Positions 44,748-53,963 of a DNA stretch of 64,000 nt are shown here, one piece after another. The notes under the pieces are model-generated. The model had not been told where the DNA came from. It ran no database searches and worked only from the letters and a program-made list of their open reading frames with translations. A program made the translations under genes and the position numbers. The stretch comes from Terriglobia bacterium (lineage in GTDB: Bacteria; Acidobacteriota; Terriglobia; UBA7540): positions 1 to 64,000 of the forward strand of contig JASHON010000087.1 of assembly GCA_030041095.1 (NCBI GenBank), written 5' to 3'. Positions within the stretch are counted from its first letter, which is position 1. Every line of letters starts with the position of its first letter.

Positions 44748-46163
44748 ATGCGGAAATCGCGGAACTGGCGCTGTTCGCGGCGAGAGTTTTTCTCTACACT
44801 CACGAAGTGTGTTCCGTCTCTGGCCTTGGGAAAAGGTGTTTTCGGGTCTGCGCAGAAAATCCCTGGTCCCGTGTCATATCAAGGATCGAGCGATCGTCCA
44901 ATCAACCCTTCGACGCTCTGGAAGAACCGTTTTCTCACGGTGGCCACAGTTATTCGTGTGAACCAGATTGAAGCCACTCGCACCAAAAGTCTGGGCCAAG
45001 ACGAGAAAGCCCTGAACACACCCGAAAACGTCGAAGCTTTCCGCAAGGCCTTCGCTCGAGGCTGGCCCGGCGGCCGGCTCACCTGGGCGCTCAGTTGGCT
45101 CGCTCTTAATAATCAATCAGAGCCATACAAGGCAGTCCGCAAACTGGTGGCTGAATACCACGCACGCTTTGGCGACGAAGTCACATTCATTCCCGGAGGA
45201 TACTTCGCCAATGTTTACAACTCGCGCCAGCAAGTGAATCGTGACCTGCACGATGGCCTGGCCCTCGCTTCAGCCATCGTTGGCCCGGAGTATAGGCCGG
45301 ATTGCGTTGTCGCAGGCTTCCTCGCGGCTGAAAATCTACAATTCCTTGCTGAGGAGGAAGACATTCACGTATGCCAAGGCAATATCTGGAGCCAGTACGG
45401 CATCGACAACCTGGATGACGATGGATCGATTTCTTATCCTTATTACCCTTCCAAAGAGGACTCATTGAAGCCCGCGCAGAGCCACGCAGATTTAATCGAT
45501 TGCGTGGATTTGGACGGCTGGACTTGCGATTTTCTGGCTGCGCGCCGGCCTGGTTTCGCCGGAGGATTCAACAGCCGCATGGGAGTTGGTCCAATCGAAA
45601 CCATCCACCGCTATGGGCTGAAAGAGGGGCTGAGAGAAATGTTGCACACCACCGCCATCCACTTTGACCAGGGTTTCGATCTGAACGGCTTCGCTTGGGT
45701 TACCAATATATGGGAGGTCTCAATCGGCTCCTACGGACTCGCTGAGTGGTTAAGCGCCGTGCGGCGAAGGTGGCCGGATACCTGCTGCGTCACGCATGGC
45801 GAGTTCGGTCTTCTCTGGCGCCGGCAGTTTAGAAGCAACTCGCGGCTCAATTATCGCTTCGTCGAGCGTGGCTCCGGGATCGGTGGATCGGACGTGGATA
45901 AGGAAATCCGTTGGTTGATGAACCAGCAATTTCGCCTCGCTCTCCTGCGTAAGATTCCCCACGGCCAGGAACGCGTGATCGATTTTACGAACTACGGCCT
46001 TCCGGCTCACGAACCCAAGGGGCTGACCCGTGATTGGTGCTTAATGGGAGAAATCAATCAGAAGGAAACGCGGCCGCAGGATACGCCAAAGCCTTTCAGC
46101 GAGCTTCCTGCCGAAGACCGGAGGATGATCTTCGAGAAGTGTCCCGACCTGCATTTTCGATGA
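44748..46163 (+). CDS. Tat-exported protein of unknown function (DUF3863-like)
   Basis: 471 residues beginning with a twin-arginine-like signal (CSRREFFSTLTKCVPSLALG). The mature part contains NRFLTVATVIRVNQIEATRT, FGDEVTFIPGGYFANVYNSR, VAGFLAAENLQFLAEEEDIH, CQGNIWSQYGIDNLDDDGS and RPGFAGGFNSRMGVGPIETI. From memory this fits the DUF3863/DUF3864 family, whose fold may be related to polysaccharide deacetylase-like barrels; I cannot confirm this. The surrounding glycosidases suggest a carbohydrate role. No catalytic motif can be named with confidence. Confidence 0.6.
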   Translation: MRKSRNWRCSRREFFSTLTKCVPSLALGKGVFGSAQKIPGPVSYQGSSDRPINPSTLWKNRFLTVATVIRVNQIEATRTKSLGQDEKALNTPENVEAFRKAFARGWPGGRLTWALSWLALNNQSEPYKAVRKLVAEYHARFGDEVTFIPGGYFANVYNSRQQVNRDLHDGLALASAIVGPEYRPDCVVAGFLAAENLQFLAEEEDIHVCQGNIWSQYGIDNLDDDGSISYPYYPSKEDSLKPAQSHADLIDCVDLDGWTCDFLAARRPGFAGGFNSRMGVGPIETIHRYGLKEGLREMLHTTAIHFDQGFDLNGFAWVTNIWEVSIGSYGLAEWLSAVRRRWPDTCCVTHGEFGLLWRRQFRSNSRLNYRFVERGSGIGGSDVDKEIRWLMNQQFRLALLRKIPHGQERVIDFTNYGLPAHEPKGLTRDWCLMGEINQKETRPQDTPKPFSELPAEDRRMIFEKCPDLHFR

Positions 46164-46528
46164 GCTTCGTTCCTGACGTATAATTACCTGCCGGACAGGA
46201 GAACGTTCGGAGGGTGACGCACGGTACGTTCCGCCTCAGTGAATAACATGACCCATATTTTCGGCCCATGGCAATTGAACGGCATCGTGAGTTTGATCTC
46301 CGGCATCCCGTATAGGACACTCGTGGCAACCGTCGCGTTCTAACCCGAGGCTGCCACGGCCACTTTAATACCACAAAGGGCTCTCTCGCTTCTTGGGGTT
46401 CTGGTATAAAAAGGGAAGAAGCCTGATTGCAACGGCAATCCGGCTAAGGGAAACACAAGAAAGCCTCGATTGCGTGGAGCGAGGGAACATGAGAAAGTCT
46501 TTGCGAAAATTTAGTTAACCGGAGGCCG
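46164..46528. other. Intergenic region upstream of the first GH29 gene
   Basis: A 365-base gap. A TATAAA occurs at 46405-46410 and a small hairpin GATTGC-AACG-GCAATC at 46425-46440; either could belong to the promoter region of the GH29 gene, but no -35 fits. Otherwise nothing recognised. Confidence 0.35.
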
Positions 46529-48379
46529 GTGATGCGTCGTCGCAAATTTTTCCACTTACTGGGCGGTTTGGCCGCGGGGTCCACTCTCTGGTCTTCGTCC
46601 GGCGCAAAAGGAGGCGCAGCGCCTCTCTTGAGTTCTGCGACCGCCCGCGCGCCCGGCTTCGACCACTACACCGAAGATTACGCCCGCTTTTGCGCGACTC
46701 CGGCAAATGAGCGCGTCTTTTATGCCTTGAAGAACGGTCAGATCGTCGCGGAGCGCCTGAACGGCGCAGACTGGAAGCCGACGGGCTGGGGAAATTCGCC
46801 GAAGCTGCCTGTTCCGGGAGGCTCGCATGACGGCGTGCCTATGATCTCGCCAATCCCGGACCTGGCAGGCGACGGACCCTACAAGCCCACCTGGGATTCT
46901 CTGCTTCAGTACGATTGCCCCGAATGGTACCGCGACGCCAAATTCGGCATCTGGAACCATTGGAGCCCACAGTGCGTTCCGGAAGACGGTGACTGGTACG
47001 CGCGCAATATGTATATGCAGGGCTCCCCCCAGAACAAATTCCAGGTTGCCCGATACGGCCCTCCGTCCCTCTTCGGATACAAGGACCTTTGCCCGCAATG
47101 GACGCTCTTGAATTGGGAGCCCTCCGAGCTCATGGACCTGTACGTCAGCGCCGGCGCGCGGCTTTTCTTCGCGCTGGCCAACCATCACGACGGTTTTGAC
47201 ACCTGGAAATCGAAACACCATTCATGGAACGCGACGAATATTGGTCCCCACCGGGACGTAGTTGGGACGTGGGCAGCCGAGGTGCGCAAGCGGAATTTGC
47301 ATTTAGGCGTGACCGTGCACCAACCGCGAAATTGGTGGTGGTTCCAGACCAGCCACGGCGCCGACGCTACCGGCTCCCTGGCCGGTGTTCCTTACGATGG
47401 TGACCTTATCCTGGCCGAGGGTGATAAGCAATGGTGGCAGGGTTACGACCCGCAGCAGCTTTATGGCCCCAAGCACCCTCACGACGCGCTGCCGGACGTC
47501 TCCTACGTTAAGAACTTTTATGATCGCACCCGCGACCTGGTCGACCAGCACAACCCTGATTTGCTTTATTTCGATAACCCGCTCTTTCCCTTAGGCTGGG
47601 GCGGGATGAACATTGGAGCTTATTTTTACAACCATAGTCTTGCTCTTAACGGCGGCAAAATGGGAGGCGTCATCACCATTAAGGAAGTTCCGCCTAAGTG
47701 GGCAAAATCCGTCGTGGCCGATATCGAGCGCGGCATTGCCGCTGACCTCCTGCCCTATCCCTGGCAATCCGAGACTTGCATCGGAGACTGGCACTACCAA
47801 CGCGCCTTGTACGAGTGGCCGGGTGAATACGGCCGTTACCTGCCGCCGCGCGCCGTCATCCATTGGCTGGTGGATGTGGTCAGCAAAAACGGAACCTTCA
47901 TCCTGAACATTCCCGGCAAGCCCGACGGCACAATTGACTCCAAGGAGCGCTTGATTCTCGAGCGCATCGGCGAATGGTTCAAGATCAACGGCGAAGCGAT
48001 TTACGCCACGCGTCCCTGGATGGTATTCGGTGAAGGACCACACATGGTGAAGGCTGGCTCTTTTCAAGGCCAATCCGTTGACCAGCTTGACGCGAGCGAT
48101 ATCCGATACACGCGCAGCAAAGCCGGCAGTGCGGTCTATGCCATCGTGCTGGGCTGGCCCACCCCGGAGTCTGGGCCGCCCCGGTCCGGACGGGGCTTGC
48201 TCCTGAAATCGTTCGGCGCGTCGGCCGCTAAGCCTGTAAACGTGGCCAACGTTGAACTGCTCGGTTCGCCGGAAAAAATGCGCTTCACGCAGACAAACGA
48301 AGGTTTACGCATCGAGTGGCCTCGGATGATGATGCCACCTTCGGACATTGCCGTCGCTTTCAAGGTTAGCCTCTCCTGA
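46529..48379 (+). CDS. GH29 alpha-L-fucosidase (divergent), Tat-exported
   Basis: 616 residues with a twin-arginine signal (RRRKFFHLLGGLAAGSTLW). GH29 marks are CPEWYRDAKFGIWNHWSPQC, LFFALANHHDGFDTWKSKHH, the probable nucleophile Asp in PDLLYFDNPLFP, and SKNGTFILNIPGKPDG late in the barrel domain. The N-terminal 120 residues before the barrel are longer than usual and unassigned. GH29 enzymes release terminal L-fucose with retention of configuration. The gene is preceded by GGAGG and starts a plus-strand run with the FucD-like gene, a second GH29 gene and the mutarotase gene. It is clearly more divergent than the two other GH29 proteins here. Confidence 0.88.
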   Translation: MMRRRKFFHLLGGLAAGSTLWSSSGAKGGAAPLLSSATARAPGFDHYTEDYARFCATPANERVFYALKNGQIVAERLNGADWKPTGWGNSPKLPVPGGSHDGVPMISPIPDLAGDGPYKPTWDSLLQYDCPEWYRDAKFGIWNHWSPQCVPEDGDWYARNMYMQGSPQNKFQVARYGPPSLFGYKDLCPQWTLLNWEPSELMDLYVSAGARLFFALANHHDGFDTWKSKHHSWNATNIGPHRDVVGTWAAEVRKRNLHLGVTVHQPRNWWWFQTSHGADATGSLAGVPYDGDLILAEGDKQWWQGYDPQQLYGPKHPHDALPDVSYVKNFYDRTRDLVDQHNPDLLYFDNPLFPLGWGGMNIGAYFYNHSLALNGGKMGGVITIKEVPPKWAKSVVADIERGIAADLLPYPWQSETCIGDWHYQRALYEWPGEYGRYLPPRAVIHWLVDVVSKNGTFILNIPGKPDGTIDSKERLILERIGEWFKINGEAIYATRPWMVFGEGPHMVKAGSFQGQSVDQLDASDIRYTRSKAGSAVYAIVLGWPTPESGPPRSGRGLLLKSFGASAAKPVNVANVELLGSPEKMRFTQTNEGLRIEWPRMMMPPSDIAVAFKVSLS

Positions 48380-48581
48380 TCCTCAGACGGCCGCAGCCCG
48401 CTATTCTACGGATCGCCAGATTGTTAATGGCTTGCGGAGATTTGTCCGGCGTGTCAGGCGCTTCCCGCCCGTAGTAACGTGTGGAGACGGCGGCGCCCTT
48501 TTCCTCGGGCCTACCTGCTTTCTGAAAGGGTCCTTCAGCCCGCCGAAACGAGGAGCGCTTCAACGGATCAGATTCAACCAA

Positions 48582-49832
48582 ATGAAGACCTCCGTGATCC
48601 AGTCCGTTGGAGCGAGGGACATTCGATTTCCTCTCCCACCCGCTGCCGGCACTGACGCGGTCCATTCAATTTCCGAATACGCTTACGCGATCACAATTCC
48701 TCGCGATAGCCTCGGACAGCAAGGGTTGGGTTTAGCCCTGACATTAGGCAAGGGAAATCAATTGGTATGCGATGCGATCCGGCTTTTAGGAGAACTGTTA
48801 GATGGGCTGGAAATTGAAGAGTTGATGGCTGATTTTGGTGCGAGTTTTCGTAAGCTCGCCGATCATCCTCAGCTTCGTTGGCTTGGACCCCATAAAGGGG
48901 CCATCCACCTTGCTCTCGCTTCCATCACAAACGCTTGTTTTGACCTCTGGGCCAAGACCCGCGGCGTCCCGCTCTGGCGTCTCCTGCTCGATCTCACTCC
49001 TGAGGAGATTGTCCACCTTTTAGATCTCAGTTATCTTGAGGAGATCCTGACACCGCGAGACGCGCTCTCACTACTTCATCAGCAATCTCCAAACAGGGCA
49101 GAGCGCATGTCGATCCTTCGCGATGGCTATCCAGGCTACGACACTTCGGTTGGCTGGTTTCAATACGACGATGTAAAGGTGAAGGACGAGGCGTTACGCG
49201 CTTTTGAGCAAGGCTTCCACTCCTTCAAGCTCAAGGTCGGATCGAGGGAGGGTGAGCGGGATGTCAGGCGGGCTTTTCTGTTGAGAAATGCGCTTGGCCC
49301 GGAGGCACGCATCATGCTGGATGCGAACCAGCAATGGACGCTTCCCCAAGCCTTGGAAATGTGCGGTTTTCTGCACCCGATGTCGCCCTACTGGATCGAA
49401 GAACCGACTCATCCAGACGATATTTCCGCACACAAGATTCTCGCTGAGGCGATTGCTCCCGTTCCTATTGCTTTGGGCGAACACGTTCCCAACCGGGTTG
49501 TCTTTAAGAATTTCATGGAAGCGCGGGCGGTACAAATTGTTCAGGTGGATTGTACCCGGGTGGGAGGGGTGAGCGAATTTCTGACCGTCAGCTTGCTTGC
49601 CCGAAAGTTCGGTTTGCCCGTCGTTCCTCACGTGGGTGATATGGGCCAGATTCATCAGCATCTGGTCCTATTCAATCATATTGCCCTTGGCCATGAACGG
49701 CTGTTTCTGGAATATATACCCCACCTGAAGGATTATTTCGTGCGCCCTGCGCTGGTCCGCGATGGAGTTTACCAGTGCCCGCAGGAACCCGGAAGCAGTT
49801 GTGATCTGAAGGAAGCTATTTCTCTTAATTGA
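48582..49832 (+). CDS. L-fuconate dehydratase-like enolase-superfamily enzyme
   Basis: The mandelate-racemase-type enzyme has the KxK motif in HSFKLKVGS, Mg2+ ligands in IMLDANQQW, YWIEEPTHPDD and IALGEHVPNRV, and the base His in VVPHVGDMGQIHQHL. N-terminal capping domain: LGQQGLGLALTLGKGNQL and WLGPHKGAIHLALASITNAC. The order GYPGYDTSVGW, VGGVSEFLTVSLLARKFGLP and LKDYFVRPALVRDGVYQCP fits L-fuconate dehydratase, which makes 2-keto-3-deoxy-L-fuconate. Lying between two fucosidase genes strongly supports this. The start at 48582 (416 residues) removes 78 codons of unrelated upstream frame. Confidence 0.83.
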   Translation: MKTSVIQSVGARDIRFPLPPAAGTDAVHSISEYAYAITIPRDSLGQQGLGLALTLGKGNQLVCDAIRLLGELLDGLEIEELMADFGASFRKLADHPQLRWLGPHKGAIHLALASITNACFDLWAKTRGVPLWRLLLDLTPEEIVHLLDLSYLEEILTPRDALSLLHQQSPNRAERMSILRDGYPGYDTSVGWFQYDDVKVKDEALRAFEQGFHSFKLKVGSREGERDVRRAFLLRNALGPEARIMLDANQQWTLPQALEMCGFLHPMSPYWIEEPTHPDDISAHKILAEAIAPVPIALGEHVPNRVVFKNFMEARAVQIVQVDCTRVGGVSEFLTVSLLARKFGLPVVPHVGDMGQIHQHLVLFNHIALGHERLFLEYIPHLKDYFVRPALVRDGVYQCPQEPGSSCDLKEAISLN

Positions 49833-49844
49833 AAGGGAGATCTT

Positions 49845-51287
49845 ATGAAGGCGCAAAAGGGAGGGAGCCTTGGACGGCGTGATGTGTTTCGGATGATGGG
49901 AGCCGGGGGCGCGGCGGCGTTTTCGGCCAGCGTCGGCCTCGCCGCGAAGAGCCCGCGTTCAACCACCCGGGCGACCTCAGTAGCCTGGCGCGAAGTGAAT
50001 GGCGTGGATGCTGAGCGGCACGACTTATGGCAACAGCGGATGGATTGGTGGCTGGACGCCAAGTTTGGAATGTTTATTCACTGGGATCCGTCTTCGCTCG
50101 CCAGCGTCGAGATCTCCTGGCCTATTATGGCGCCGAGTCCAAAGTGGCCCATTTCGCAAGAGGAATACGTCAACCTTTATCAGCGATTCAATCCGGTGAA
50201 TTATAATCCTGACGATTGGGTGAAGCTGGCCAAATCGGCCGGCCAGCGCTACATGGTTTTTACTACCAAGCATCATGACGGCTTCTGCATGTTCGATTCT
50301 GCCTTTACGGATTATAAAATTACGAATACGCCTTACCGGAAGGATGTACTGATGATGTTGGTGGAAGCCTGCCGCCGGCATGACATGCCGCTGGGCTACT
50401 ATTACTCGCCGCCCGACATGCATCATCCCGCTTACAGGGATACATCGAAGCTGGCGAAGGAGAACTGGCAAGGTGAGCCGGCGCGCCCGCAATGGCCGGT
50501 CTACCTCCAATATATGCAGTTGCAACTGAGGGAGTTGGCCACTCGGTACGGTGAGCCCAGCGTCTTCTGGTTTGACGGACTGAACGACCAGGCAAAGTTC
50601 GATGGCGATCATGTTGAGCGGATGCTTCGAGAAATCTCCCCCAGCTCTCTGTTTAACAATAGACTTGGAACGCCGGGCGACTATGAGACCCCGGAGCAGT
50701 TTGTCCCGGACCGCATTCCGGTGAAAGGGATTCGGATTGCGGGAACCAACCCGGAGGAAGAGAACAGGCTGCCTTCCGGCCTCCCACGTCCCGGAGAGTT
50801 CAAGCCCTGGGAAACCTGTATGACCATCAACGACACCTGGGCGTATGACAAGAACGATCACAACTTCAAATCCACAAAAGAACTGATCCAAACGCTCGTG
50901 AACGTGGCGAGTAAAGGTGGAAACTTTCTCCTCGACGTTGGCCCGAGCCCGCACGGCGACATTGAACACGAATTTCAAGGGCGTCTACGCGACGTCGGGA
51001 AATGGCTGGCGATTAATGGGGAGTCGATTTACGGAACCACTTACGGGCCGTTGCAGGATCTCTCAATCGGCAAGACGACAGCTAAAGGGGGAACTACTTA
51101 TCTCCACATTTTCGATTGGCCGCAAGAGAGTGTTGAAATCAGCGGCGTGGGGCGCGTGTCCCGAGTGAGTTTGCTAGCTCGTGGGGATATCCTGGAGTTC
51201 AAGCGGAGCGGGAACGGTGTGACCGTTCAACTGCCGGCTCAGGCGCCGGACCCTTATGACAGCGTGCTGAAAATCGAAACCAGTTGA
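49845..51287 (+). CDS. GH29 alpha-L-fucosidase, Tat-exported
   Basis: 480 residues starting 12 bases after the dehydratase gene. Twin-arginine-type signal (GRRDVFRMMGAGGAAAFSAS), then WWLDAKFGMFIHWDPSSLAS, YMVFTTKHHDGFCMFDSAFT, RHDMPLGYYYSPPDMHHPAY, the nucleophile Asp in SVFWFDGLNDQ, CMTINDTWAYDKNDHNFKS and GGNFLLDVGPSPHGDI. All usual GH29 barrel motifs are intact; a short C-terminal beta domain follows. It should release L-fucose from glycans in the periplasm or outside, feeding the dehydratase pathway encoded beside it. Confidence 0.93.
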   Translation: MKAQKGGSLGRRDVFRMMGAGGAAAFSASVGLAAKSPRSTTRATSVAWREVNGVDAERHDLWQQRMDWWLDAKFGMFIHWDPSSLASVEISWPIMAPSPKWPISQEEYVNLYQRFNPVNYNPDDWVKLAKSAGQRYMVFTTKHHDGFCMFDSAFTDYKITNTPYRKDVLMMLVEACRRHDMPLGYYYSPPDMHHPAYRDTSKLAKENWQGEPARPQWPVYLQYMQLQLRELATRYGEPSVFWFDGLNDQAKFDGDHVERMLREISPSSLFNNRLGTPGDYETPEQFVPDRIPVKGIRIAGTNPEEENRLPSGLPRPGEFKPWETCMTINDTWAYDKNDHNFKSTKELIQTLVNVASKGGNFLLDVGPSPHGDIEHEFQGRLRDVGKWLAINGESIYGTTYGPLQDLSIGKTTAKGGTTYLHIFDWPQESVEISGVGRVSRVSLLARGDILEFKRSGNGVTVQLPAQAPDPYDSVLKIETS

Positions 51288-51404
51288 CCATTGTTTAACT
51301 TTCAGTGATCGGGAACCGCAATACCGTTGTGTTGCGATTCAGGTTCGGTCTCGCGGGCCTGAGAGCGGGGCATCGTGGCCGCACAATCCTGCTTCCGAAG
51401 AAGA

Positions 51405-51490
51405 AGGAGTTTCGTCCGGAAAGGCAAGCCTTTCCGCACGTCAGGCGGCAGAGCCGCGGGGTAGCTGAGCGGCCCTCCTAAGAAACTCCT
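51405..51490. repeat. Structured inverted-repeat element
   Basis: AGGAGTTTC (51405-51413) and GAAACTCCT (51482-51490) are perfect inverted ends. Inside are the hairpins GGAAAGGC-AA-GCCTTTCC (51418-51435) and GCGGC-AGA-GCCGC (51445-51457). The element is 86 bp and non-coding. It occupies the middle of the 325-base gap before the mutarotase gene; the rest of the gap shows nothing recognisable. Confidence 0.42.
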
Positions 51491-51612
51491 GTGCCGAGCT
51501 GGAGGGCTGGGATTCCAAGAAGTAGGATTCGAAACGGTGGGGTTGTTTGCGTTTTGGTTTTTGGCTTGCAAAGCTACTCGACGATCAGAGAACTCAGCCC
51601 AAAGGAGAAGAC

Positions 51613-51936
51613 GTGAAACGATACGGACAAGTTATCCTGCTGCAGCCGGTGGCAAAGGATGAATACGTAAAATATCATTCCAAGGTGTGGCCTGAGGTAC
51701 TGAAAACGATTCACGATTGCAACATCCGCAATTACTCGATCTTTTTGAAAGACGACACGCTGTACGCCTATTTCGAGTATGTGGGAAGTGATTTTGACGC
51801 CGACATGGCCAAGATGGCCGCGGACCCCAAAACACAGGAGTGGTGGGCGATTATGGGACCCATGCAGCAGCCCGTATCCACTCGGAAAGAGGGAGAGTGG
51901 TGGGCCAATATGGAAGAGGTCTTCCACACCGATTGA
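51613..51936 (+). CDS. rhaM-like: L-rhamnose mutarotase-family protein
   Basis: A 107-residue dimeric ferredoxin-like protein. The catalytic His lies in VKYHSKVWPEVLK, and NIRNYSIFLKDDTLYAYFEY and the tryptophan pair of EWWAIMGPMQQP complete the family pattern. RhaM enzymes interconvert alpha and beta anomers of L-rhamnose. No rhamnose genes are nearby, while fucosidases and a fuconate dehydratase are, so the substrate may be L-fucose. The GTG at 51613 follows an excellent AAAGGAG; the frame upstream of it is not conserved. Confidence 0.9.
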   Translation: MKRYGQVILLQPVAKDEYVKYHSKVWPEVLKTIHDCNIRNYSIFLKDDTLYAYFEYVGSDFDADMAKMAADPKTQEWWAIMGPMQQPVSTRKEGEWWANMEEVFHTD

Positions 51937-51938
51937 TC

Positions 51939-53372
51939 TCAGGACCAGCTCACACCAACCTTGATGCGCTCTCGGTGCTCACGAACATAAAGGCTGTTGA
52001 CGACAGGTTCTGACTCGCACTCCGCCTCAATCACGGTTACAGGGTCGTCGGGAGCATTGGCTGGCAGACCAGCAAACTGCACGGAAATATCGTCCTGCCG
52101 GAAATCGACCTTTTTGCCGGAGGCAAACAGCTTGGCCGACAGCACTTTGGTCTGCAATCCTCCAATCGCTACGACGGTCTGCGGCCGGAAGAACGAGAGC
52201 CAGTTCGCCGCCGCCGTATCGCCGGGCCAGAAGTGCACGTGGATATAAAGCGTATTTCCTTTGCGTGTGAAATTGGCGTAGTTTGTCGCCCCGGCCTGAC
52301 AGCGTTCGGCCTCGTAAATTGTGGGACCGTTCTTGCCCATCCACTTCCCGACAGCTTCCAGCACGCGAACTTCTTCTTCCGGTACCGAACCATCCGGCTT
52401 GGGGCCAACGTTGAGCAGAAAGTTTCCGCCTCCCCTGGCGCACTCGACAAGATCGCGCACAATGGTCTTGGGTGACTTGAAATCGTCGTCGGCCTTCTGA
52501 TAACCCCAACTGTCATTGATGGTCATGCACGTTTCCCACGCCCGGCCTTTTTCCGAGGCTTGGACGTGCTGTTCGGGGGTTGAAAAGTCGCCGAGCAGAC
52601 CATTGCGGTTGTTGACAATGATGTCTGGCTGCAGTGTGAACACCATGTCATTCATCTTTTTTGATTCCCACCCCTCGGGCGTCAGCGGCCAATCCACGTC
52701 GTACCAAAGAATATCCACCTTGCCGTAGTTCGTCATCAGCTCGCGAATCAGGCCGTGCGTGTAGGCGACAAAGCGCCGGCGCGCCGCTTCGTTCGTGGCG
52801 CAGAGCGCGCCATCGGGATGATGCCAGTCCATCAGAGAATAATAGAATCCTACCCGCAGTCCTTCGGCGCGCGCGGCCTCCACATACTCTTTCACCAGAT
52901 CGCGGCCGCAAGCCTGCTGGGGCGCGCAATAATTCGTCAGCTTGGTATTGAAGTTGCAAAATCCCTCGTGATGCTTCGTCGTCATCACCATGTACTTCTG
53001 TCCGGCCTGCTTGGCCAGCCCGGCCCACTCACGCGCGAAGCCCGGTTTGGGAATAAAGTGTTTGGCCAGCAGTTCGTATTGAGGAATGGGTATTCCTTCG
53101 AGTTCCATGGCCCATTCGTGTTGGCCGATCAAGGCGTAAAGCCCGAAGTGGATGAACATGCCGAATTTCGCCGCGTGCCACCACTTCATGCGTCTTGCGC
53201 GATCAGCGATGGCCGAGGCAGGCTCGCCCGGCGCTTCCTCCGTCGGCGCCTGCTTCGGCGCCGGTTTCTGAGCTGAGGTGCAGGCTGAGGTCGCACCCAC
53301 CGCTGCGGCCAGCGTGCCGCTCGTTCCCATAAGCTTTAAGTAATCCCGCCTGGTCATACGATTTTCTCGCAC
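51939..53372 (-). CDS. GH29 alpha-L-fucosidase, Tat lipoprotein-like
   Basis: About 477 residues. The signal is twin-arginine (TRRDYLKLMGTSGTLAAAVG) and ends in ATSACTS, a possible lipobox. The barrel shows WWHAAKFGMFIHFGLYALIG, YMVMTTKHHEGFCNFN, LRVGFYYSLMDWHHPDG, the nucleophile Asp in VDILWYDVDWPL, MTINDSWGYQKADDDFKS and GGNFLLNVGPKPDGSV. The GGAAGGAGG site best serves the GTG at 53372; an ATG at 53378 is too close to it. It is opposite in direction to the rest of the fucose genes, with only two bases between its stop and that of the mutarotase. Confidence 0.92.
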   Translation of the reverse strand: MRENRMTRRDYLKLMGTSGTLAAAVGATSACTSAQKPAPKQAPTEEAPGEPASAIADRARRMKWWHAAKFGMFIHFGLYALIGQHEWAMELEGIPIPQYELLAKHFIPKPGFAREWAGLAKQAGQKYMVMTTKHHEGFCNFNTKLTNYCAPQQACGRDLVKEYVEAARAEGLRVGFYYSLMDWHHPDGALCATNEAARRRFVAYTHGLIRELMTNYGKVDILWYDVDWPLTPEGWESKKMNDMVFTLQPDIIVNNRNGLLGDFSTPEQHVQASEKGRAWETCMTINDSWGYQKADDDFKSPKTIVRDLVECARGGGNFLLNVGPKPDGSVPEEEVRVLEAVGKWMGKNGPTIYEAERCQAGATNYANFTRKGNTLYIHVHFWPGDTAAANWLSFFRPQTVVAIGGLQTKVLSAKLFASGKKVDFRQDDISVQFAGLPANAPDDPVTVIEAECESEPVVNSLYVREHRERIKVGVSWS

Positions 53373-53487
53373 GGTCATCCTCCTTCCTGGCATCCGAGGA
53401 AACTCAACATGATAGCATTCCTTTCTGAGAAAGCAGCCGACTGCCTGCGCTTTTTGTGTCACGCTCCGTGCTCGGTGGGATTTGATC

Positions 53488-53753
53488 CCGCCGATGGGAG
53501 AGCGACAGGATGCGGAACCATAAGTTGGCCGTATGCCCGTGGGGCAGAGTGAGGAATCGGCTGTTATGGACCATCAGCTTCCGGTGGCTCGTGTACTGGG
53601 GAAACGACCAACCGAGCCAGAGATCGCGCGGCGTACACTTCACGGCGGAGGCAGAAAAACTCAACAGGGCCACCAGTCCTCGCGCCATGTAGCGACAACC
53701 CAAAGGGTCTCACTGACGTTGCGCCAGGCACCCAGGTAATGATACGGGCGCAT
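53488..53753 (-). pseudogene. Remnant of a DUF4338 (DruA-like) mobile-element protein
   Basis: One frame reads MRPYHYLGAWRNVSETLWVV and a second continues with VALLSFSASAVKCTPRDLWL, GWSFPQYTSHRKLMVHNSRF and LTLPHGHTANLWFRILSL. In DUF4338 proteins these segments are adjacent (HYLG, then RD-WIGW, NN-RFLILPWV-V-NLASR-L). A frameshift at about 53690 and the missing N-terminus make it a pseudogene. Such proteins are mostly transposon-borne. The rest of the 590-base gap (53373-53963) shows nothing else. Confidence 0.62.
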
Positions 53754-53963
53754 GAATAGCGTGATTTGAAGCCTGCTTACTGTGCTCCCCCGATTTTCGG
53801 ATTGCAAACCGCTTGCGCACTCGGCCAATATCATCGAAGTGGAATCTGCCGGGCGTCGCCGCGGGCGGCGCGAGACGAGTTGGGGGGAATCCACTCCTTG
53901 CTGAGGCGAGCCTCTCCAACAGTCCTGTGAAGGCGAACCCGAGCGAGGAAAGGCCAAGCTGAT

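Noticed and set aside
48348-48581. N-terminal extension of the fuconate dehydratase
   Set aside because: The 78 codons overlap the GH29 stop, lack similarity and contain no enolase-superfamily feature; the ATG at 48582 fits the family start.
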